Under the pieces are notes generated by a model. The model made no database searches. It was not told the origin of the DNA and worked only from the letters and a program-made list of their open reading frames with translations. A DNA stretch of 5,809 bases from Desulfobacterales bacterium (GTDB taxonomy: Bacteria > Desulfobacterota > Desulfobacteria > Desulfobacterales > Desulfobacteraceae), in contig JAKSBB010001058.1 of the NCBI GenBank assembly GCA_022361315.1, forward strand, positions 1 to 5,809, written 5' to 3'. Both the position numbers and the translations under genes were made by a program. Shown piece after piece: positions 1-5,400 of this stretch (position 1 is its first letter; each line of letters opens with the position of its first letter).

Positions 1-280
1 GATGTCCGCCTTTATTTCCGCAGGGGATATGGCCGGGCAGCCCGAAGACCTGTTCCGGAACGACTGGCATGAGAAGGTGAACACCTATATTCATCGCTGG
101 GCTGCGGAAAAGGGTAAGACGGTTCAGACGCTTGCCATCGGGGATAAACGGGCCATCGTCGAGGCCCTTTATGGCCAGGGGGCATTCAAGCATCCCAAAT
201 CCCATGAATATGTGGCAGGTGTTCTCGGCCTGGCCCGGGCCACCGTTTTCAAATACGTCAAGCAGATCAGGGAAGCATGA
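1..280 (+). CDS. YheO/DauR-type transcriptional regulator, C-terminal part (5' end outside window)
   Basis: This is the 3' portion of a DNA-binding regulator; about 92 residues are visible from the ATG at base 2, ending at TGA 278-280. YheO/DauR-family proteins are usually a little over 200 residues, with an N-terminal PAS-like sensor domain and a C-terminal helix-turn-helix domain. Only a linker and the HTH domain are seen here, so the ATG at base 2 is probably internal and the real start lies upstream. Family features are the linker segment ending KGKTVQTL, the stretch KRAIVEALYGQGAFKHPKSHEYVA (about residues 49-72 of the visible part) and the recognition-helix region VLGLARATVFKYVKQI, matching the family pattern of a Gly-Ala/Val-Phe turn followed by LGVSRxTVYxYL. 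DauR represses the D-arginine utilisation genes in Pseudomonas, next to an OCD-like gene; an OCD-like gene also follows here, 46 bases downstream. I infer local control of that unit; the ligand is unknown. An orphan regulator merely adjacent is the alternative. Confidence 0.75.
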   Translation, partial: MSAFISAGDMAGQPEDLFRNDWHEKVNTYIHRWAAEKGKTVQTLAIGDKRAIVEALYGQGAFKHPKSHEYVAGVLGLARATVFKYVKQIREA

Positions 281-308
281 TGGTTTTCCTGATTAGATAT
301 ATCGAAAA

Positions 309-320
309 AGGAGTGGAGGA
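309..320 (+). promoter_or_regulatory. Strong ribosome binding site of the OCD-family gene
   Basis: A purine-rich block holding two Shine-Dalgarno-like cores (GGAG and GGAGG) ends six bases before the ATG at 327. It fixes the start codon choice. The 46-base gap from the upstream regulator gene has no obvious promoter or terminator, so co-transcription with the regulator is possible. An 8-bp palindrome, GATATATC (296-303), sits just upstream but is too short to call an operator. Confidence 0.7.
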
Positions 321-326
321 AAAATC

Positions 327-1295
327 ATGAAGATTCTGTCCTTGGATGAGATCATGGCTCATTTGGATATCAAAACGGCCATATCGGAAATCGAAAAAGG
401 GTTTGAAGCCTACTCCCGGGGGGAAGCCGTAGTACCGCCCGTGGGGCATCTGCCCTTCGATGCCGGAGACTGCCATATCAAGTACGGACATATCGCGCAA
501 GATCCCTACTTTGTGATCAAGATTGCCTCCGGATTCAGCACCAACCGGGCCCTGGGACTGCCGGTATGCAGCGGGATGATGCTTGTCATGGATGCCAAAA
601 CCGGCTTTCCCGTTGCCCTGCTTCAGGATGAGGGCATGCTTACGGAAATCCGGACCGCCATCGCCGGCCTTATTGCCGCCAAATACCTGGGACCGGACCG
701 GGTGGAGAAAATAGGGGTTATCGGCAGCGGGGGGCAGGCCCGGTTCCAACTAACGTACCTGTCCCATGTAACGGACTGCAGTGAGGTGATGGTGTGGAAC
801 CGGAACCCGGAGACCGCAAAGGCCTTTGCGCGTGAAATGGGAGAGAAAGGGTTCCGGGTAACCCTCGCCCCTGATCCAGAAACATTAGCAAAATCATGCA
901 ACTTCATCGTCACCACCACACCTTCTACCACCCCCCTGCTGCAGGCGGAGTGGATTCAAAAAGGGACGCATATCACGGCTGTGGGTGCGGATGCGCCGGG
1001 GAAACAGGAGTTGGAGGGAACCATCGTTGAGATGGCGGATATCCGGTCGGTGGATTCCTATGCCCAATGCATGGACCACGGGGAAGTCGCCCGGGCCTGC
1101 GAAGCGGGTCTGGTGGACCGGAAAGGTTTGGTTGAACTGGGTGAGATCATCGCCAAAGGGGCGAACGCCAGAACGGATCAGAACCAGATCACCCTGGCCG
1201 ACCTGACCGGTGTGGCGGTGCAGGACATCAAGATCAGCCTGTCTGTTTACGAATCCTATATCAACCGGCCGGATGCCGCGCCGGGGAAGAATTAG
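327..1295 (+). CDS. Ornithine cyclodeaminase / mu-crystallin family NAD(P)-dependent enzyme
   Basis: A cytoplasmic 322-residue enzyme, the usual length for the family. Members include ornithine cyclodeaminase (ornithine to proline plus ammonia), archaeal-type alanine dehydrogenase, ketimine reductases, and the DauB/SbnB-type dehydrogenases. Visible features are an N-terminal substrate-domain half with K52 and K65 (segments HIKYGHI and YFVIKIASGF), the E-I-R109-T-A-I-A segment holding the conserved substrate-binding Arg, the Rossmann motif GVIGSGGQA (130-138), and A-V-G-A-D222-A-P-G-K, where D222 aligns with the catalytic Asp of ornithine cyclodeaminase. The start is set by the strong ribosome binding site at 309-320. 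The stop lies three bases before the aminotransferase start, so the two are probably translated from one message. The segment VVPPVGHLPF (35-44), near where Pseudomonas putida ornithine cyclodeaminase has a carboxylate-binding Arg (R45), contains no Arg here, so I do not assign ornithine as substrate. The family is near certain; the reaction is not known. Confidence 0.93.
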   Translation: MKILSLDEIMAHLDIKTAISEIEKGFEAYSRGEAVVPPVGHLPFDAGDCHIKYGHIAQDPYFVIKIASGFSTNRALGLPVCSGMMLVMDAKTGFPVALLQDEGMLTEIRTAIAGLIAAKYLGPDRVEKIGVIGSGGQARFQLTYLSHVTDCSEVMVWNRNPETAKAFAREMGEKGFRVTLAPDPETLAKSCNFIVTTTPSTTPLLQAEWIQKGTHITAVGADAPGKQELEGTIVEMADIRSVDSYAQCMDHGEVARACEAGLVDRKGLVELGEIIAKGANARTDQNQITLADLTGVAVQDIKISLSVYESYINRPDAAPGKN

Positions 1296-1298
1296 CTC

Positions 1299-2417
1299 AT
1301 GAGGGATTTTTCATTGGAACGGTATTTTTCCAAATGGGAATTTACCGCAAAATATCATATGACGGCCTCCGACATCCAGAGCATGTCGCTGACACAACTG
1401 CTTGAACTGGCATCGGACGACGACCGGGAGGCCTTTGAAAACCAGTGGCTGGGATATACCGAAACCTACGGCCACCCAGAACTCCGCCGGGAGATCGCCG
1501 CCACCTATGATACGGCGGAACCTGAGGATATTCTCTGCTTTGCCGGCGCCGAGGAAGGGGTGTATATCGCCATGCGGGTGCTGCTGGACAAGGATGACCA
1601 CGCCATCGTTGTGGTGCCCAATTACCAGGCCGCGGAAACCGTCCCTCTGGACATCTGCGAGGTCACGGGCGTCCCCCTGGATGCCGCCGACAACTGGTCC
1701 CTGGACATCGACCGTGTCCGGGAAGCGGTCCGGCCCAACACCAGGGTGATCTCAATCAACTTTCCCAACAATCCCACCGGGGCCGTCCTGGACAAGGACC
1801 GGTTCCGGGCACTGGTGGATCTTTGCCGGGAAAGGGGCATTTACCTGTTCAGCGACGAGGTCTACCGGCTGGTGGAGCGGGATGAGGCCATCCGGCTGCC
1901 CCAGGCCGGGGATGTATATGAAAAGGGGCTGTCCCTTAACGTCATGTCCAAGGCGTACGGGTTTCCGGGGTTGCGCATCGGATGGATCATGACCAAAGAC
2001 AGGGATCTGCTGGTCCGCATGGAATGCTACAAGCACTACCTGTCCATCTGTAATGCCGCCCCCAGCGAGCGCCTGGCCATCATCGCCCTGAAGGCCGGAA
2101 AGGAAATTCTCAGGCGCAACCGGGCCCTGGTGAACGGAAATGCGGATAAACTCACCGCTTTTTTCAATGAATTCCCGGAGGTTTTCCAATGGACACGGCC
2201 GGACGGCGGTTGTGTGGGATTTCCTAGGTATACCGGTCCCAAGGAGACCAACCGGTTCTGCGAAGATCTGGTCAACGACACAGGTATCCTGCTGCTGCCC
2301 CCTGATATATACAGGTCCGAACTTCTGGAAACACCCAAAGACCGCTTTCGCATCGGTTTCGGCCGGGAGGGCATGGACGAAGGACTAGCGGTGTTCAGGG
2401 AATATCTGCTGTCCTGA
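1299..2417 (+). CDS. PLP-dependent class I/II aminotransferase (fold type I)
   Basis: A 372-residue cytoplasmic PLP enzyme, expected to transfer an amino group between an amino acid and a 2-oxo acid. Landmarks in family order are GYTETYGHPELR (52-63), the cofactor phosphate loop GAEEG (83-87), NFPNNPTG (154-161) with the PLP-contacting N158, SDEVY (185-189) with D186 that pairs with the pyridine nitrogen and Y189, the Schiff-base lysine K218 in S-K-A-Y-G, the R-I-G-W-I stretch that follows it, and the carboxylate-binding R351 in FRIGFGR. All catalytic residues are present, so the gene looks intact. The N-terminal segment (residues 5-36, with YHMTASDIQSMS) recalls a subgroup sometimes annotated as capreomycidine synthase-like; I treat that as a resemblance from memory only. 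The ATG lies three bases after the OCD-family stop, with a GGGGAAG ribosome binding site inside that gene, suggesting coupled translation and a shared pathway. Its last 23 bases overlap the convergent larB. The substrate is unknown. Confidence 0.93.
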   Translation: MRDFSLERYFSKWEFTAKYHMTASDIQSMSLTQLLELASDDDREAFENQWLGYTETYGHPELRREIAATYDTAEPEDILCFAGAEEGVYIAMRVLLDKDDHAIVVVPNYQAAETVPLDICEVTGVPLDAADNWSLDIDRVREAVRPNTRVISINFPNNPTGAVLDKDRFRALVDLCRERGIYLFSDEVYRLVERDEAIRLPQAGDVYEKGLSLNVMSKAYGFPGLRIGWIMTKDRDLLVRMECYKHYLSICNAAPSERLAIIALKAGKEILRRNRALVNGNADKLTAFFNEFPEVFQWTRPDGGCVGFPRYTGPKETNRFCEDLVNDTGILLLPPDIYRSELLETPKDRFRIGFGREGMDEGLAVFREYLLS

Positions 2418-3177
2418 TCCGGGATTCCACAAGATTATTGATCTTGCAGGCGGCGCAGGCAGCCCCGAACCCGTTGTCGATGTTCACCACGGTAACACCG
2501 CTGGCACAGGACGTCAGCATGCCCAGCAGGGCAGACAGGCCGGAAAAATTGGCCCCATACCCCACCGAGGTGGGAACGGCAATGATGGGCTGATCCACCA
2601 GGCCGCCGATGACACTGGAAAGCGCCCCCTCCATACCGGCAATAACGATGAGAACGGCATATTTGCGGATTTGCTCCATACGGTCAAAGAGACGGTGGAT
2701 GCCGGCCACGCCGATATCCGAAAGAATGGTGGCCTGGCTGCCCAGCATGTCGCAGGTGACCCGCGCCTCTTCGGCCACGTCGAGGTCCGAGGTGCCGGCG
2801 GTAATGATGCCCACCTCACCGGTCTTGTATTGAATGTCCCCCTGCTTGAGGGTCAATGTGCGGCCCATGGGGTTGTAAGTGACTTCGGGAATCCGTGCCT
2901 GCACCACTTCCGCCATCTCGGGAGAAACCCGGGTTGCCAGGATATTATTGCCGCTTCCCTGCATGTGACTGAAGATATCCGCCACCTGGGCCGGGGTCTT
3001 GCTCTCCCCGTAGATGACTTCCGGGAAACCGTTGCGCAGGGCGCGGTGCAGATCGATCTTGGTGTGGCCGATATCCCGGTAGGGCAGATCACGAAGCTGC
3101 TCCAGTCCCTGGTCCACGTCGATAGTACCGTTCTTTACGCCCTCAAGGAGGGCTTTCATCGTTGAATTATCTGGCAT
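2395..3177 (-). CDS. larB: LarB, pyridinium-3,5-biscarboxylic acid mononucleotide synthase (nickel-pincer cofactor)
   Basis: LarB carries out the first step of nickel-pincer nucleotide synthesis: it carboxylates the pyridine ring of nicotinic acid adenine dinucleotide and hydrolyses the phosphoanhydride, releasing AMP. This 260-residue protein is about the usual length. The N-terminal helical region (about 7-50) precedes a PurE-like carboxylase fold with GIITAGTSDLDVAEEA (123-138), DIGVAGIHRL (154-163), IAGMEGALSSVIGGL (179-193), VPTSVGYGA (201-209) and LTSCASGVTVVNIDNGFGA (221-239). C224 in the last segment sits where I recall the catalytic cysteine of Lactobacillus plantarum LarB (C221), and E183 fits a conserved glutamate nearby. 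The start ATG is supported by AAGGAA, five bases before it, with a second AGGAG further upstream. It follows larC by 25 bases on the same strand and is the last gene of the visible minus-strand unit. Its 3' end runs 23 bases into the convergent aminotransferase gene. It appears intact. Confidence 0.95.
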   Translation of the reverse strand: MPDNSTMKALLEGVKNGTIDVDQGLEQLRDLPYRDIGHTKIDLHRALRNGFPEVIYGESKTPAQVADIFSHMQGSGNNILATRVSPEMAEVVQARIPEVTYNPMGRTLTLKQGDIQYKTGEVGIITAGTSDLDVAEEARVTCDMLGSQATILSDIGVAGIHRLFDRMEQIRKYAVLIVIAGMEGALSSVIGGLVDQPIIAVPTSVGYGANFSGLSALLGMLTSCASGVTVVNIDNGFGAACAACKINNLVESRIRTADIP

Positions 3178-3182
3178 ATTGA

Positions 3183-3194
3183 TTCCTTACTCCT
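3183..3194 (-). promoter_or_regulatory. Ribosome binding site of larB in the 25-base larC-larB gap
   Basis: On the minus strand the larC stop is followed by AGGAGTAAGGAA and then, five bases on, the larB ATG. The site shows that larB has its own initiation signal and fixes its start. It also shows that there is no room here for the missing LarC C-terminal domain. Confidence 0.65.
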
Positions 3195-3202
3195 GTTCTA
3201 TT

Positions 3203-3961
3203 CTAAACCACCGTGGCGAGGCTGACCCGCAGGACGTTGGGGATGTCGGTGTCCCTGTGGCCGATGCCGTAGCCGATTTTCTCCACCGTCATTTCGGGGG
3301 ATGCATCGAACCGGCTTACCAATTCCGCCAGAATGGCCGCACCGGTGGGTGTGGTGGTTTCTTTCTGCACGGCCCCGCGGGTGGTGGGGATCCCCGTCAG
3401 GATTTCCAGGGTGGCGGGGGCCGGCACCGGCATCATGCCGTGGGCGCATGTGACAAAACCGCCCCCCAGTTCAACGGGTGAGGCCCATACTGCGTCCACC
3501 TCCAGAGCGTGGTAACAAATGGCCGCCCCCACGATGTCCACAATGGAATCCGTAGCGCCGACCTCGTGGAAGTGAACCTCATGGAGTGTTTTACCGTGGA
3601 CTTTTGCTTCGGCCTCGGCCACCCGGCGGAAAATGGCCAGGCTGGTGGCCTTTACAGCAGACTCAAGATCACTGCCGTTAATGATCGTTTCAATATCCTT
3701 TAAATGCCTGTGTCCGTGGTGGTGGACGGCATCCTGTCCAGGGTTCTGCCCGTGTCCGTGATGATTCACCACCACATCCACCCGGGTACCATGAATCCCC
3801 TTGCGCTGGTCAGCAGATACCTCAAAAGAGAACTCATCGTCAATGGCAAGCCTGGACAAGCCGGTCCGCAGATGGTCCGCGTCCACACCCAGGGCAATCA
3901 TGGCGGCGAGATTCATGTCACCGCTGATGCCCGAAAAACAATCGTAGTGCAAAATTTTCAT
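3203..3961 (-). CDS. larC: LarC-family nickel insertion protein, N-terminal (LarC1-like) domain only
   Basis: LarC is the CTP-dependent nickel insertase that completes the nickel-pincer nucleotide cofactor. The protein starts with the family signature MKILHYDCFSGISGDM and contains LHEVHFHEVGATDSIVDIVG (126-145), SPVELGGGFVTCAHGMMPVPAPAT (161-184), TTTPTGAAIL (202-211) and GYGIGHRDTDIPNVLR (230-245). A His-rich segment (residues 67-86, eight His) is a likely metal-handling region. It ends at residue 252 with TAG, whereas single-chain LarC proteins are about 400 residues with a C-terminal CTP-binding domain; in L. plantarum the halves are larC1 and larC2 joined by frameshifting. Here only 25 bases separate the stop from larB, so no second half follows, and the neighbouring frame also closes (at 3198) without it. 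The start has no clear Shine-Dalgarno and a hairpin just upstream. It may work with a LarC2 encoded elsewhere, be a lineage-specific short form, or be a degraded copy; the intact signatures argue against long decay. Confidence 0.9.
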   Translation of the reverse strand: MKILHYDCFSGISGDMNLAAMIALGVDADHLRTGLSRLAIDDEFSFEVSADQRKGIHGTRVDVVVNHHGHGQNPGQDAVHHHGHRHLKDIETIINGSDLESAVKATSLAIFRRVAEAEAKVHGKTLHEVHFHEVGATDSIVDIVGAAICYHALEVDAVWASPVELGGGFVTCAHGMMPVPAPATLEILTGIPTTRGAVQKETTTPTGAAILAELVSRFDASPEMTVEKIGYGIGHRDTDIPNVLRVSLATVV

Positions 3962-3972
3962 AGTCTAAGGTC

Positions 3973-4004
3973 ACAGGGATGCCGGACCATGCCGGCGCCC
4001 CTGT
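3973..4004 (-). other. Intercistronic hairpin just upstream of larC
   Basis: ACAGGG (3973-3978) pairs with CCCTGT (3999-4004), and GCCGG (3981-3985) pairs with CCGGC (3992-3996), giving an 11-bp stem with a 2x2 internal loop (3979-3980 against 3997-3998) and a six-base loop. It fills most of the 57-base gap between the aldo/keto reductase stop and the larC start and ends 11 bases before the larC ATG. On the minus strand it is not followed by a T-run, so it is not a typical intrinsic terminator for the unit. It may limit read-through or larC translation, or protect the upstream message; this is inference. In the plus direction a T-rich stretch follows, but no plus-strand gene lies upstream of it. 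Confidence 0.5.
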
Positions 4005-4018
4005 TATTTCTGTTTGGT

Positions 4019-5218
4019 TTAATGACTCTGGTCACCGGCCATGAACTGCTTGACGATGTCCTCAATGCCCTCGGTTTCACAATAGTCCGCCACCTCTTTT
4101 AAACGCTCGGGAATATCGATGTGCTGGGGACAATGCTCTGTGCACTGGCCGCATTCCACACAGAGGGAGGCGTGGGTTTTAGAACCTGATATGAATCCGT
4201 TAAAAGCGGCGTACTTAAACTGGGTCATTTCCTGGGGCTCTTCAAACATTTTGCCGGTGTTATAGTGTTCGAAACAACCCGGTATATTCACATCGGAGGG
4301 ACAGGGCATGCAGTACTGACATCCTGTGCAGCCCACGGGCATAAGTTCCCGGTACTTGTCCGCCACCTGTTCAATAAGATCAAGCTCGGCACCGGTCAGC
4401 GATCCGGCCTCTGCCTGGTCCGCTATGGCCAGATTCTGCTCAATGTGTTCGTCCAGGTTCATGCCGGACAGGACAACGGTGACTTCAGGGGCATTCCACA
4501 CCCAGCGCAGGGCCCATTCCACCGGTGTACGGCGGGTGTCGGCGGTATCCCACAAAGCCTGAATCTGAGGCGGGGCATCGGGGCGGCTCAGGTTCCCCCC
4601 GCGCAGGGGCTCCATGATGATCACGGCCATATCCTTGGCCGCGGCGTATTTGAGTCCGGCGGTACCGGCCTGGTTTTTGGTGTCCAAAAAATTATACTGG
4701 ATCTGGCAGAAATCCCAGGCATAGGCGTCAACGATACGGTTAAAATCCTCGTTGGCACCGTGGAAGGAGAATCCGATATTGGTAATCTTTCCCGCGGCCC
4801 TGGCATCTTCCAGAAAGGAGATGGCGCCAAGGGCTTCGATGCGGTCCCAGGATTCCCCTTCTAAAGCGTGCAGCAGGTAATAATCGATGGTATCCACACC
4901 CAGTTTTTCCAGCTGCCGGTTCAGGATGGCGTCCATATCCTCCCGGTTGTTACACATCCATACCGGCAGTTTGTCGGCGATTTTCACCTTGTCCCGGTAG
5001 CCGTCCTTCAGGGCTTTGCCGACAATCACCTCGCTGTTGCCGTCATGGTAGGGCCAGGCCGTGTCAAGGTAGTTGACGCCGGCGTCAATGGCCTTGCGCA
5101 TCTGGGTGATGGCGGCCTCTTCATTGACGGACTGGTCTTCGTTCAGGGGCAGGCGCATGGCACCAAACCCCAAGATGGATAATTTATCCCCGTTTTTCGG
5201 TACGTTTCTGTAAAGCAT
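4019..5218 (-). CDS. Aldo/keto reductase with C-terminal 4Fe-4S ferredoxin-type domain
   Basis: A 399-residue cytoplasmic oxidoreductase with an aldo/keto reductase TIM barrel (about 1-285) fused to an iron-sulfur domain (about 290-385), a known architecture in anaerobes. The barrel carries GFGAMRLP (17-24), G-V-N-Y-L-D52-T-A-W-P-Y57, K83 in KIADKLP and H117 in DYYLLHAL, together the Asp-Tyr-Lys-His catalytic tetrad. The C-terminal part has CTGCQYCMPCP (C297, C300, C303, C306) and the classical CVECGQCTEHCP (C353, C356, C359, C363), with a further C315, so one or two 4Fe-4S clusters are expected. Electrons could therefore pass between the barrel site and a ferredoxin-like carrier; the physiological substrate is unknown. 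The start is set by AAGGAG eight bases upstream (5227-5232). It lies downstream of an AraC-type regulator and upstream of larC and larB on the same strand, so it may share their transcript. No frameshift or missing key residue is seen. Confidence 0.95.
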   Translation of the reverse strand: MLYRNVPKNGDKLSILGFGAMRLPLNEDQSVNEEAAITQMRKAIDAGVNYLDTAWPYHDGNSEVIVGKALKDGYRDKVKIADKLPVWMCNNREDMDAILNRQLEKLGVDTIDYYLLHALEGESWDRIEALGAISFLEDARAAGKITNIGFSFHGANEDFNRIVDAYAWDFCQIQYNFLDTKNQAGTAGLKYAAAKDMAVIIMEPLRGGNLSRPDAPPQIQALWDTADTRRTPVEWALRWVWNAPEVTVVLSGMNLDEHIEQNLAIADQAEAGSLTGAELDLIEQVADKYRELMPVGCTGCQYCMPCPSDVNIPGCFEHYNTGKMFEEPQEMTQFKYAAFNGFISGSKTHASLCVECGQCTEHCPQHIDIPERLKEVADYCETEGIEDIVKQFMAGDQSH

Positions 5219-5226
5219 TGTCGTCT

Positions 5227-5232
5227 CTCCTT
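5227..5232 (-). promoter_or_regulatory. Ribosome binding site of the aldo/keto reductase gene
   Basis: AAGGAG on the minus strand lies eight bases before the ATG at 5218 and decides the start. Its AAGG core is part of the proximal copy of the 13-bp tandem repeat at 5229-5254; the distal copy carries a second AAGG with poorer spacing. Confidence 0.7.
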
Positions 5233-5254
5233 GTCATAAAACCTTGTCATAAAA
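5229..5254 (-). repeat. Perfect 13-bp tandem repeat in the aldo/keto reductase leader
   Basis: CCTTGTCATAAAA (plus-strand reading) occurs at 5229-5241 and again, directly abutting, at 5242-5254. On the minus strand this is TTTTATGACAAGG twice, just before the gene. Each copy holds an ATG out of frame with the reductase; the one at 5237 opens a 17-codon frame overlapping the reductase start. It may be a simple duplication by slippage, a regulator site pair, or a leader element; the sequence alone does not decide. Confidence 0.75.
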
Positions 5255-5400
5255 TTAGGACGGTAACCGATTTTAAGTGATGCCAATATACCTTAAGGGG
5301 CGACAACACACTTGAACATTATTGCCGTAATTTTTTGAATGAAATTGCTTTTTGGACATGTTCCGGAGCGGTAATAGGCGGGGAGACCCGGTTCTAACGT

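Larger units (their letters stand above)
5219..5400. other. Intergenic region between the AraC-type gene and the aldo/keto reductase
   Basis: The longest non-coding stretch in the window, clearly richer in A+T than the genes around it. Besides the tandem repeat and ribosome binding site it holds the 8-bp palindrome CCTTAAGG (5291-5298) and A/T runs near 5330-5355. On the minus strand TTGTCG, TATATT and TAAAAT elements can be found, but not with good sigma-70 spacing, so I do not call a promoter. A short CGGG/CCCG stem (5379-5390) just after the AraC-type stop has no T-run, so no intrinsic terminator is supported. The region is the most likely place for the promoter of the reductase-larC-larB unit. 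Confidence 0.5.

Noticed and set aside
296..303. GATATATC palindrome upstream of the OCD-family gene as an operator
   Set aside because: Eight bases in an A/T-rich gap is too short and too likely by chance.
267..749. 160-codon minus-strand open frame opposite the OCD-family gene
   Set aside because: Shadow of a well-supported gene; its composition (many Gly, Pro, His, Phe) is typical of reverse-complement reading, and no family is recognised.
2430..2446. CAAGAT/ATCTTG hairpin as a terminator for the aminotransferase unit
   Set aside because: Only 6 bp with A/T-rich pairs, no T-run after it, and it lies inside the larB coding sequence.
2671..3165. 164-codon plus-strand open frame opposite larB
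   Set aside because: Antisense to a gene with conserved motifs throughout, no domain and no supporting signals.
3198..3449. Minus-strand frame overlapping the end of larC, considered as a frameshifted larC2
   Set aside because: The translation is Arg/Pro/His/Gly-rich out-of-frame text, stops at 3198 and shows none of the LarC C-terminal domain features.
4265..4864. 199-codon plus-strand open frame opposite the aldo/keto reductase
   Set aside because: It lies wholly antisense to a gene with clear catalytic motifs, has no recognisable domain, and long antisense frames are common in GC-rich DNA.
5260..5330. Sigma-70 or sigma-54 promoter ahead of the aldo/keto reductase
   Set aside because: Pieces such as TTGTCG, TATATT, TAAAAT and TTGGCA occur on the minus strand, but no pair has accepted spacing and the sigma-54 TTGC half is missing.
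5379..5390. CGGG/CCCG stem after the AraC-type stop as a terminator
   Set aside because: A four-base-pair stem without a T-run is expected by chance in this sequence.
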